Shown in pieces: positions 25,030 to 33,392 of a stretch of DNA of 34,424 nucleotides; position 1 is the first letter of the stretch; every line of letters starts with the position of its first letter. The notes under the pieces are model-generated. The model did no database searches, was not told where the DNA came from, and saw only the letters and a program-made list of their open reading frames with translations. The position numbers and the translations under genes are program-made. This stretch comes from an uncultured Acetatifactor sp. (GTDB lineage: Bacteria > Bacillota > Clostridia > Lachnospirales > Lachnospiraceae): contig CANQOL010000035.1 of assembly GCA_947625475.1 (NCBI GenBank), positions 1 through 34,424 of the forward strand. The letters run 5' to 3'.

Positions 25030-28000
25030 ATGAGCGAGAGAGAGAGGAAAGTACGGGCGCTGCGGGAGCAGAAGAATATGGTCGGGGAGGAGCAGAAGGC
25101 AGAAGCAGTGTCACGGGAGGCTGAGACTATTCAGCAGGATACTGGGACTGTGCCGCAGGGGGCTGAGATCATAGAGCAGGATACAGAGACTATGCCGCAG
25201 GAAACTGTGATCACATCACGGGACGGTGAGGGGTCACAGCCAAAGGCAGAATCTGCTCGAGGGGAGGAGACTGAGGTGGAGACCGCACAGGACGGGGACT
25301 ATCAGGAGGCCGTGCGCCTGACCCGTGAGAAGGTGATGATCCATGAGCTGATCAACTTTGACAAAGAGCCCGAACAGCCGGTGAAGGTGTCTATCGTGGT
25401 GCCGGTCTGTAATGTGGAGCAGTATCTGCGGGAGTGTCTGGACAGCTGCGTGAACCAGACTTTGAAGGAGATCGAGATCATCTGTGTGAATGACGGCTCT
25501 ACGGACGGGTGTTTGGATATTTTGAAGGAGTATGCAGAAGCGGATGAGCGTGTAAAGGTCATCAGTAAGGATAATGCCGGATACGGACATACTATGAATC
25601 TGGGAATGGATATGGCCCGTGGGGAATACATCGGTATTGTGGAGAGCGACGATTTTGTAAAACTTGAAATGTATGAAGCGTTATATAACATAGCAAAGGA
25701 AGAAAATATTGACATTGTGAAAGCAGATTTTTATCGCTTTACAAACATAAATGGATATCAGCACTTGTTTTACAACGTATTAACAACAAATAGATCGCTA
25801 TATAACCATATTCTGACATCAAAAGATAATTTGGATATGTTTAAGTTTACAAACACCTGGACAGGAATATATAAAAGATCCTTTTTAATTCGGTATCAAA
25901 TTAGACATCAAGAGACCCCTGGAGCTTCATATCAAGACAATGGTTTTTGGTTTCAAACTACAGTGAGTGCCAGTAGCATTTATTATTTAGAAAAAGCTTT
26001 TTATATGAATCGACGCGATAATCCCAATTCATCTGCATTTCAGATTGATAAGGCATATATGATCAACAAAGAATATGCATTTATAGAATCTTTCCTGGAT
26101 AATAATCCTGACCTGCAAGAAAAGTATGTTTTTTATTTTGAAGTCAAAAAATTTGATGCTTATTATTTCAATTATCGAAGAATTGCACCAGAACTAAAGA
26201 GGGACTATGTAACATCCTTTTCTGATGAATTTAAAAGAGCATTGGAGAGAGGGAGAATTAAGCCTGAATTATTTAGTTCCGGAAATTATCGGTTGTTGTG
26301 TGAGTTAACAAATACACCGGATGAGTTTTATGAAAAAACAAAAGATAATACAAATATATCGTATAAATTAGATATGGAAAGAAAAGTTCCAATTGTATTT
26401 ATTTGTGATGATGGGTATGTGATTCCTACGGCAACAGCCATCGCGTCATTACTGAAATTTAAAAAGAGTAATACAAAATATGACATATCTTTGATTGCTG
26501 TTAATATGTCAGATGATAACATTAAAAAATTTTCTTTGATAAAACATGCCGATGTAAATATCAATATAATATATATCCAGGAGAATTTATTCAAAAATCT
26601 GCATTCATCTGAAATAACGAAATATGGTGTTTCTGCAACGGCACTCATTAAGTTTTTGCTCCCGGATATTATGGTCGATTACGAGAAGCTAATATACTTG
26701 GATGGTGACATCATTGTAAAAAGAGACTTAAATGATCTCTATCAGACAGAGCTTGGAGATAATTTTGCCGGTGTAGTTAGAGATATTCCCCAGGTGCTAT
26801 ACTCACGCCAGATTTTTGGAGCAAAATATGGAAGAAATTATTTCAACTCTGGGGTGATGGTGCTTAATATATATAAAATGAATGAAGAAAATCTTGTAAA
26901 TAGATTAATTGAAACGAAGAAAAGCCTGGATAGCAGATTAATGGATCAGGATGTATTCAATGAGGTCTTTGCAGACCGTGTTATACAATTGCCGATTAAG
27001 TACAATACATTGTATGTAAATTTAATGCGCTCAAAGGATAAGTACCAATTGAACCAGATTAATAATTTATATGGGTGTAAATATACTACGCTGGAAGGTG
27101 TACGAAGGGACAGTGCAATTATACATTATTGTTCAAAAGATAAACCATGGAAATATTATGATGTTCCATTGGCAGATATCTGGATAGAGCATTTCTTACG
27201 ATCTTCATATGGGAGTCTCAAAATAATCCGTCGTAGTGTTGGGAAAAATGAAATCGTGGAATGTAATGGGAATATAGAAATAGCGTCAGACAATATTCAA
27301 GAATTGGTCTGTCCGATTGTGTTTTATTATTCGACTGATAATATCAATGCTACAAGAGTAATAGTAGATAACTTGGCATACATAAAGAAGAACTCATTGG
27401 AGGATGAGCGTTTTGATATATATATTCTTTTTGAAAGTGAAATTCCTCCCAAAGCATATATCAATATATTTTCGTCTCATAGGATACGAATCTTCTATGT
27501 CGATATCTCTAATATGCTATTAAGGGATAGCGAATATTCGAAGAACAGAAGATTGCATAAAAATTATTATAGAATGCTAGTTCCAGAAATATTGTGCCAG
27601 TATAACAGAATATTGATCATTGATGGAGCGATTGCAAAACATGACTTCAGTAGGTATATTATGGAATGTGTAACTTCTGGTGGCATAAGTTTTCTACATG
27701 GAAATATATTCTCTTTTTGGAATAGTCCGATTGTAATTATTGATGTAAAGGATTTTATTTGTAATATTACTAAGTTCAAGTTTTTTGACAGTTATAATGA
27801 TAAGGAAAAAGGGAATTTTAGATATTCGAAATCATTTGAAGATGTAATATCGCAAGATATGTCTGGAAAGATAGATAGGTATTTTTGGGATGTTATTGAA
27901 CAAGAAAGTAATAGTGTAGGACAAGAACGGGAGATAGAAGGAATAATAAATCAATTGATATTGTCTCAAAATAAGGTACTTAGTGAAAATAGACAGATGA

Positions 28001-28188
28001 TAAGTGAAATGAACAAAAAATACGGTGCATTATTGGAAGAGTATGAAAGAAATTTAGAAGAAAGCAGGGAGCGAGAGCGGGAAGTTGAACAGTTAAGGTA
28101 TGAGTTAATGGCAACGAGAAATTCATTTTCATGTAGATTAGGGTTGGCGTTAACAGCAATCCCGCGAAAAATGCTTAGACGAAACTAG
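25030..28188 (+). CDS. Multidomain glycosyltransferase: GT2, GT8 and degenerate GT8-like domain
   Basis: 1052 residues. Residues 1-115 are low-complexity Gln/Glu/Thr-rich with an imperfect 14-residue repeat. A GT2 domain starts near 118 (VSIVVPVCNVEQY, CVNDGSTDGC, VESDD). A GT8 domain starts near 453 (VPIVFICDDGY) with the metal motif Asp558-Gly-Asp560 in LIYLDGDIIV. A second GT8-like fold starts near 760 (CPIVFYYSTDN), but its metal motif reads IIDGA, so the second Asp is missing and it is probably inactive. The C terminus (about 965-1035) looks like a coiled coil followed by a basic end. Base composition falls sharply around 25560-25660, inside the GT2 domain, so the gene looks recombinant. 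AAAAGGAGAGAG precedes ATG 25030. Confidence 0.87.
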   Translation: MSERERKVRALREQKNMVGEEQKAEAVSREAETIQQDTGTVPQGAEIIEQDTETMPQETVITSRDGEGSQPKAESARGEETEVETAQDGDYQEAVRLTREKVMIHELINFDKEPEQPVKVSIVVPVCNVEQYLRECLDSCVNQTLKEIEIICVNDGSTDGCLDILKEYAEADERVKVISKDNAGYGHTMNLGMDMARGEYIGIVESDDFVKLEMYEALYNIAKEENIDIVKADFYRFTNINGYQHLFYNVLTTNRSLYNHILTSKDNLDMFKFTNTWTGIYKRSFLIRYQIRHQETPGASYQDNGFWFQTTVSASSIYYLEKAFYMNRRDNPNSSAFQIDKAYMINKEYAFIESFLDNNPDLQEKYVFYFEVKKFDAYYFNYRRIAPELKRDYVTSFSDEFKRALERGRIKPELFSSGNYRLLCELTNTPDEFYEKTKDNTNISYKLDMERKVPIVFICDDGYVIPTATAIASLLKFKKSNTKYDISLIAVNMSDDNIKKFSLIKHADVNINIIYIQENLFKNLHSSEITKYGVSATALIKFLLPDIMVDYEKLIYLDGDIIVKRDLNDLYQTELGDNFAGVVRDIPQVLYSRQIFGAKYGRNYFNSGVMVLNIYKMNEENLVNRLIETKKSLDSRLMDQDVFNEVFADRVIQLPIKYNTLYVNLMRSKDKYQLNQINNLYGCKYTTLEGVRRDSAIIHYCSKDKPWKYYDVPLADIWIEHFLRSSYGSLKIIRRSVGKNEIVECNGNIEIASDNIQELVCPIVFYYSTDNINATRVIVDNLAYIKKNSLEDERFDIYILFESEIPPKAYINIFSSHRIRIFYVDISNMLLRDSEYSKNRRLHKNYYRMLVPEILCQYNRILIIDGAIAKHDFSRYIMECVTSGGISFLHGNIFSFWNSPIVIIDVKDFICNITKFKFFDSYNDKEKGNFRYSKSFEDVISQDMSGKIDRYFWDVIEQESNSVGQEREIEGIINQLILSQNKVLSENRQMISEMNKKYGALLEEYERNLEESREREREVEQLRYELMATRNSFSCRLGLALTAIPRKMLRRN
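25119..25202 (+). repeat. Imperfect 42-bp tandem duplication in the 5' end of the GT2-GT8 gene
   Basis: Two 42-base units encode related 14-residue stretches (AETIQQDTGTVPQG and AEIIEQDTETMPQE). They lie in the variable N-terminal extension before the GT2 domain. Copy changes would stay in frame. Confidence 0.7.
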
Positions 28189-28217
28189 AAAACGAATATT
28201 TGGAGGAGACAAGCAAA

Positions 28218-29963
28218 ATGGATAATAAGAAGATAACCGTAGATATTCATGGAAGTTGTGTATCATGGGACGTTTTCTCAGATCAGGTCTTTTTTCAGGT
28301 AGGTACCTATATAGGCAGAAATACAATAATGTCTGCGACATATCCAAAGATTATTGATGGGTTCAATGATTCGTCAAATAATAATAGCCCATGGGAACAG
28401 AGAATGTTGGACATCGATTTTTCCAAACGAATATTCGATGAATTTAGAAAGAGTAAAAGCGAATTTTTGGTTATTGATCTGATGGATGAAATATTTGACC
28501 TAGTTAAAATAGAGGTAGACGGACATACATCAGCGGTCACGTGGTCAGAGTGTTTAAAGAGGTCTTCTTTTTCAGAAACTTTCGAGGTAAATATTATTGA
28601 CACTAAGAAAATAAACTATGAAAAAACAATTGATGCAATTAAGTTTTATTCAAATGAAATCAAAAAAATATACAGAACTAATAGAATAATCATAAATGAA
28701 GTTTATCCGGTCAATGAATACTATGATAAATCTGGTGAATTAGTTCTATTTGACCAGATTAGGCAGATTGAAGCTAAAAAGAATCGGTATAAACTTGAAT
28801 TATATTATTCTATATTAGAGAATGAGCTTAAGGGTTGTCATGTAATTAAGATGGATGAAAATACCAAATGTGATGAACTCCACCAATGGGGGTTGGCCAC
28901 GACTCACTTCGAAAAAAAATTCTATGCAACTACGTACAATAGAATCCTGAATATTGTCAGGCAGACTGACGATCTTAATATATTGGTGGAAAATTATGAT
29001 CGTTTCTACAAAAAAATAACGAGGATGCCGCGCCGAACTGTTTGCGGGGATGAGGTGTTTAAAAGTAAGAATATCGTGATCTGGGGTGCACAACAGTACT
29101 TCGCACAGAACATAGAGAAAATTGACTCGAGAATTCATGCAGCATATATATATCTAGACGGTAGGTCTTCTGATAATATTAAGGATAAATATCAAATATT
29201 AGCTTCATTGGATGAAATTGCAGAATTAGATAATCCTTTTGTAATTATTGCGAAAGGTCGGGTAGAAGATATAAAGAGAATAGCTGAAAATCTTAGAGAC
29301 AGGAATATTAAGTTTGACCATTTGGAAAACTACGCAGCAGGACGGTTAAGCATAAAGTGCCTAAAGGCAATGGGGTTTTATGATTACACAGATGTAAGAG
29401 GAAACAGAATAGTAATAGATAAGAATGTATCTGATAAGACTATTCTGAACACATTGAGAAGTAAGCAAGGATATATTGAACTGGGGAACCTTAAAGTTGC
29501 CACTCGATTGGTACTAACGCTTCTAGGAACAAAAGGATATTGCAATATAGGGGACGATTGTAGTTTTGCGGATACAACGATCACAATAGGGACGAATGGT
29601 ACTGTAAAAATTGGCAAGGATTGTATGTTTTCACATTCGATTGTGATTGCGCAAAGTGATATGCACCATATTTTTGATCTGCGTAATAAGACTAGAGTTA
29701 ATTACGAGAAGTCGGTCATAATTGGTAATCATGTATGGGTTGGAAGAGAAGTGGAGCTTCTTGGGGGAGCAAAAATAGGGGACAACTGCATTGTTGGAGC
29801 TAGGGCAATTACTTCAGGTACATTTCCGTCAAACGTAATTTTAGCAGGTAATCCAGCGAAAATCATAAGAAAATCTGTCATATGGGCTAGGGACGATATT
29901 AAGTTCTCTGATTTTGACGATTTTGACGATTGTGAGGACAAGAACGCTTTAGATTATTTATAA
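28218..29963 (+). CDS. SGNH/DUF6270-like protein fused to hexapeptide-repeat acyltransferase
   Basis: 581 residues in three parts. The N-terminal part (about 1-270) begins with VDIHGSCVSWD, with His11-Gly12-Ser13-Cys14, resembling the DUF6270/SGNH-like domain found in polysaccharide loci. A middle segment (about 275-385) has a Rossmann-like IVIWGAQQYF start, similar to sugar acyltransferase N-terminal domains. The C-terminal part (about 415-560) is a left-handed beta-helix acyltransferase with I-G-x-x-x repeats, the histidine pair 483-484 in SDMHH and the closing AGNPAKIIRK. It probably O- or N-acetylates the glycan. ATG 28218 follows GGAGGA at 28202-28207. The gene is AT-rich like its neighbours. 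The N-terminal domain assignment is less certain than the C-terminal one. Confidence 0.8.
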   Translation: MDNKKITVDIHGSCVSWDVFSDQVFFQVGTYIGRNTIMSATYPKIIDGFNDSSNNNSPWEQRMLDIDFSKRIFDEFRKSKSEFLVIDLMDEIFDLVKIEVDGHTSAVTWSECLKRSSFSETFEVNIIDTKKINYEKTIDAIKFYSNEIKKIYRTNRIIINEVYPVNEYYDKSGELVLFDQIRQIEAKKNRYKLELYYSILENELKGCHVIKMDENTKCDELHQWGLATTHFEKKFYATTYNRILNIVRQTDDLNILVENYDRFYKKITRMPRRTVCGDEVFKSKNIVIWGAQQYFAQNIEKIDSRIHAAYIYLDGRSSDNIKDKYQILASLDEIAELDNPFVIIAKGRVEDIKRIAENLRDRNIKFDHLENYAAGRLSIKCLKAMGFYDYTDVRGNRIVIDKNVSDKTILNTLRSKQGYIELGNLKVATRLVLTLLGTKGYCNIGDDCSFADTTITIGTNGTVKIGKDCMFSHSIVIAQSDMHHIFDLRNKTRVNYEKSVIIGNHVWVGREVELLGGAKIGDNCIVGARAITSGTFPSNVILAGNPAKIIRKSVIWARDDIKFSDFDDFDDCEDKNALDYL

Positions 29964-30184
29964 TATTAATACGATAACTCGTACCTCAAAATAATCTGCT
30001 AGGGGTACTCGGATTAAGTAAGAAATCTAGGTGAGACTCTAGGGGTTTCGTATAGTTTCACCTATTGGGAAAGTTTAGATACAGAGAAATGTCCATCTCC
30101 TTGGCTCATTTATCTGAGATATTGAATGAAAAATCCTTGAAAAATAAAGAAAAAAGACTTGACTAAATAGGGAGGATATATTGT
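29964..30184 (+). other. AT-rich intergenic region with a 10-bp hairpin
   Basis: The only large gap within the glycan locus (221 bases). AGGTGAGACT (30029-30038) pairs with AGTTTCACCT (30054-30063), nine Watson-Crick pairs plus one G-T, around a 15-base loop. No T tract follows, so it is not a normal terminator. CTAGGGGT also occurs twice (29999-30006 and 30039-30046). I see no convincing promoter. Confidence 0.5.
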
Positions 30185-32392
30185 ATGGATAAGCTGGAGG
30201 CAAGAATTATTGGCAATAATTTATATGTAAAATACATAAGCGAGAATAATATAGAATCTAATAACCTTTATATTTTCCGAGTGTTTTTATATGATGTTTT
30301 GGTTGAAGAAAAAACTACACCATATCCTGAAATAAACTTTAATTTGAATGGAGAGGGAATCTACAGAGTTGAAATGCAGACAAATAGCAAAACGAGGAAA
30401 AGAAGTTATACAACTATAGCATATTTTGATAAAAATAAAGAAAAATATATGGATTTTATCAAAGGGAGTGATATTATTGCAAACTATGGGTGCCCTCAAT
30501 ATTATGAATATAATTATCCGTTTCAGGATTTTTCTGTAATTTACAACGGGGGGGGGGTATGTGACTTTGAGGAGTGTAAGATAAATGGTTTTTCAGTATA
30601 TAGAATAGAAGATTATAATATGTATTTGGTATCTAAGAATCAATTTAAAAATGTAGATAACGCTAAAATATTGTTTTCTGGGTATATTTTAGATAATAAA
30701 TTGATCTATGGAATAAATGATATCTCAGAATACATTGACGATTTGGAATATATGAAGGGGTGTTTTAGTGCATGTATAGAGGGAAACGGAAATCTTTGCG
30801 TTTGTTCGGATTATTTTGGAATGTATCCAATTTATTATTACAAAGACTCAGAATGCATTATTGTTTCAAATAGGTATCATTTATTATTATTATGTATGAG
30901 GGATTTAAAGATTAAACCCAAAGTCAGATTGCGGAATGTAATATCTGTTTTAAGTGCTTTTTCGGCGTGGAATAGTTATCCAATGTCTAATATGACACTC
31001 TTTGAGAATCTGTATATTTTAGATGTTGGGGAGAAGATTGAGCTAACGCCTGAAGGAAATATGATAATTACAAAGACCGGTATATATGAAGTTTTTTGTG
31101 GAAATAACGATATTACCGAACAAGAGTACCAAAACTTGATTAATTTAGCGAAGGAGGAGATAGAAAACAATATTAACGTCTTACTAAATTCACGAAGATT
31201 TGAAAAATACTCTGTGGATCTAACGGGTGGTATGGATAGTAGAATCGTGTTTGCAGCATTGACAAATGTTTATCGTTCGGATTGCGATATAAAAATATAT
31301 ACTGCTCAGAATGGCAGTAATGATTATTTTATTCCTCTAAATATCATAGATGCATTTCAATATGATTATGACTTTGAAAGCAAATTTGTTTCTGGATTTA
31401 TTAATGCTAAAAATTGCAATCAGACATTAGATGATTTGCTTGAATGTAGGTTGAGTCTTGATTTGGGCAAATCCTATTCCCCGTCTATGATTGGATATGT
31501 TCTTCATAACACGGAAAAATGTTGTAAGATGACGGGGGCATTAGGTGAAATTATCAGTAGACCATATGTCACATATAGTATTTTTGGTAATGAAATTTTA
31601 AACATGGATATGACTGCGGATATTACAAATGAACAGATGGAGAAAGTACATGCTTATTTGAGACGTAATCTTATGGTGGACTACGAGAGTGCTGGGAAAG
31701 TGTTTGAAAATGAGTTCGTGGAATCCTTTAATAAAATTAACTGGGGAAGGAGTTTCTTTGAAAAATTAGAATATATGTACGTAATGAGAAGAAATAGATT
31801 CCATTTTAGCCAGACAAGAGATGGGGGAATGGGATATATGTTATTTGCTCCCAATATGTCTAAATATGGTTTTAAGGCATTTCATAGCAACTACGGATTT
31901 CGAAAGGGATTTGAACATGGTTTAAATCTCATTCAAAGTATAAATCCTGTAGTGGCATCATTTGACTATTCGTCTGAATATTATAACAACATGGTAAAGA
32001 TGATTAACAAAAAGAAAAATGTAATTTGCCCTCGTATTTCAGTGAAAGCTGATGTATCACGACATGATGCATTGGAAAAGGATTACTACAATGAGCATCA
32101 TAGGACAAAATTGTCTCTAGCATATTCTGCGCTCGACAATATAAAGGATGTGGATGTATATCTTCGAAATATGACGCTTTGCAGTCTTAAACGGCTGATG
32201 TGCATAGATAATGACGAATTAGATGAGACGATTGGTGAGCCATTGTTTTTTTTCTTGGTAGATTATTTTGAAAATAATCGGAATCAATATACGGCTCTCC
32301 GGGTTAAATCATATTATGCAAAAATAACCAATATTGTAGCACAAATTAATATTGTATACGGAAAGCAGAAGGTGCTACTGAAAAGAGAATAA
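30185..32392 (+). CDS. Asparagine-synthetase-like protein with internal poly-G tract
   Basis: 735 residues. The first 95 residues look like a small beta-sandwich. Residues 110-300 resemble a class II glutamine amidotransferase fold (CVCSDYFGMYPIYYY, IIVSNRYHLLLL), but there is no N-terminal nucleophile cysteine, so glutaminase activity is unlikely. The synthetase domain carries the PP-loop TGGMDSR at 347-353 (the usual SGGxDS is changed at the first position), indicating an adenylating amide- or amine-transfer enzyme. Such proteins occur in polysaccharide and peptide clusters; a glycan amidation role is inference. Codons 122-124 and the first base of 125 form a run of ten G (30548-30557) in an AT-rich gene. 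ATG 30185 follows GGGAGGAT. The frame is intact here. Confidence 0.8.
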   Translation: MDKLEARIIGNNLYVKYISENNIESNNLYIFRVFLYDVLVEEKTTPYPEINFNLNGEGIYRVEMQTNSKTRKRSYTTIAYFDKNKEKYMDFIKGSDIIANYGCPQYYEYNYPFQDFSVIYNGGGVCDFEECKINGFSVYRIEDYNMYLVSKNQFKNVDNAKILFSGYILDNKLIYGINDISEYIDDLEYMKGCFSACIEGNGNLCVCSDYFGMYPIYYYKDSECIIVSNRYHLLLLCMRDLKIKPKVRLRNVISVLSAFSAWNSYPMSNMTLFENLYILDVGEKIELTPEGNMIITKTGIYEVFCGNNDITEQEYQNLINLAKEEIENNINVLLNSRRFEKYSVDLTGGMDSRIVFAALTNVYRSDCDIKIYTAQNGSNDYFIPLNIIDAFQYDYDFESKFVSGFINAKNCNQTLDDLLECRLSLDLGKSYSPSMIGYVLHNTEKCCKMTGALGEIISRPYVTYSIFGNEILNMDMTADITNEQMEKVHAYLRRNLMVDYESAGKVFENEFVESFNKINWGRSFFEKLEYMYVMRRNRFHFSQTRDGGMGYMLFAPNMSKYGFKAFHSNYGFRKGFEHGLNLIQSINPVVASFDYSSEYYNNMVKMINKKKNVICPRISVKADVSRHDALEKDYYNEHHRTKLSLAYSALDNIKDVDVYLRNMTLCSLKRLMCIDNDELDETIGEPLFFFLVDYFENNRNQYTALRVKSYYAKITNIVAQINIVYGKQKVLLKRE
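30548..30557 (+). repeat. Homopolymeric G10 tract inside the asparagine-synthetase-like gene
   Basis: Ten consecutive G encode Gly122-Gly124 and the first base of Val125. The surrounding gene is strongly AT-rich, so the tract is not explained by composition. A change of one base would shift the frame and truncate the protein about one sixth of the way in. Confidence 0.9.
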
Positions 32393-32480
32393 AAGCATGG
32401 ATTATTCATATATGGGATAGTATAAGTGGATTAATATACTGTACTGTTCTAATTAATGAAGAGGTATAATAATTACCAGT

Positions 32481-33215
32481 GTGAGTGATATCGAAGTCGC
32501 CGGAACAGGAGAAGAGAAAGTTGGAGGAATTCTGGAAACGGATTATGAAGACGATTTTGGACAAATAGGTGTTGATGGTGAGGATACAAAAATAGAGGAT
32601 ACAGAAATAGAGGATAAGGATACAGAAATAGAGGATACGGCGATGATAACTCCGACCACTCCGGCGGGACTGGATTTAACGGGTTTAGACGAGGCAACTG
32701 CAATCAGCCTGTGTTCTCAAAACGGCTATACATACACCATTGAATACTATCTGGGAGGGAACGGAACGGTTATTTCTCAATCTCCGGCATTCTCAGAATA
32801 TATTGAGGCTGGAAGCAATATAACCATTAATATTGGTATTTCCCATAGTGACTTTTCAAATAAGCTGCTGGGATTGATCAATGAGAAGAGAAGAGCGGCG
32901 GGGCTGGGAGAATTGAGTTTCTCAGAACAGCTTAATGAAGTTTGTGGCATTTTGGCGCAAGAAAATGTGAATTCTGTTGATTGTGTTCGCCCGGATGGAA
33001 GTCATTGGTCAACTGCTTTATTTGAGAACGGCGTTTCTCTGTATGACGGAACCTTTACTACAAGAAATAATATCACTTCACTGAGCAGTACGGATAAAAG
33101 AATTAAGTATGCGGGGAACCAGTATGGTCAGGGAAATTTATTGACGGAATCATATACTGTGATTGGGATGGCATATTCTTCTGACAATATGCTGGTAATT
33201 ATTGTCGGTTGTTAG
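32481..33215 (+). CDS. PASTA-CAP (SCP-like) protein, apparently lacking a signal peptide
   Basis: 244 residues. An acidic N-terminal stretch with repeated IEDTEIED-type units (about 30-54) is followed by a PASTA-like domain (about 64-115, with LDEATAISLCSQNGY and GTVISQSPAF) and a CAP/SCP-like domain (about 120-244, starting LLGLINEKRRAAGLGELSF). Such domains are normally exported, but no signal peptide or membrane segment precedes them, and an in-frame stop lies eight codons upstream at 32457. The start is GTG 32481 with a weak AGAGG site further upstream. It may be the 3' remnant of a longer membrane-anchored protein or a mis-assigned start. The function in the glycan locus is unknown. Confidence 0.6.
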   Translation: MSDIEVAGTGEEKVGGILETDYEDDFGQIGVDGEDTKIEDTEIEDKDTEIEDTAMITPTTPAGLDLTGLDEATAISLCSQNGYTYTIEYYLGGNGTVISQSPAFSEYIEAGSNITINIGISHSDFSNKLLGLINEKRRAAGLGELSFSEQLNEVCGILAQENVNSVDCVRPDGSHWSTALFENGVSLYDGTFTTRNNITSLSSTDKRIKYAGNQYGQGNLLTESYTVIGMAYSSDNMLVIIVGC

Positions 33216-33228
33216 ATATTATGATTTT

Positions 33229-33249
33229 GCTCCATTGTTCATATGGAGC
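33229..33249 (+). other. Short perfect hairpin after the CAP gene
   Basis: GCTCCAT (33229-33235) pairs with ATGGAGC (33243-33249) around a 7-base loop. There is no T tract. It marks the boundary between the glycan locus and the gene debris to its right. Confidence 0.35.
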
Positions 33250-33281
33250 GGCATACATTCTTTATATGAGGAAGACAAAAG

Positions 33282-33392
33282 ATGTGTTCACACCTTGATT
33301 TCGGTAATGAGGAGCATAGAAAGCTTGCAAGACGCATTAAGGAGGGACGGATATCGCTGTTTCTGGGTTCCGGTTTTAGCAAGGGGCAATAA
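33282..33392 (+). pseudogene. N-terminal stub of a SIR2-like protein
   Basis: A 36-codon ORF starting at ATG 33282 (after AGGAAGACAAAAG) contains RISLFLGSGFSKG. This matches the nucleotide-binding start of SIR2-superfamily proteins, many of which belong to antiphage systems. It then runs directly into a stop where the manC remnant begins. This looks like the fused leftover of a deletion. The resemblance rests on one short motif, so the identification is tentative; it could also be a short unrelated peptide. Confidence 0.45.
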
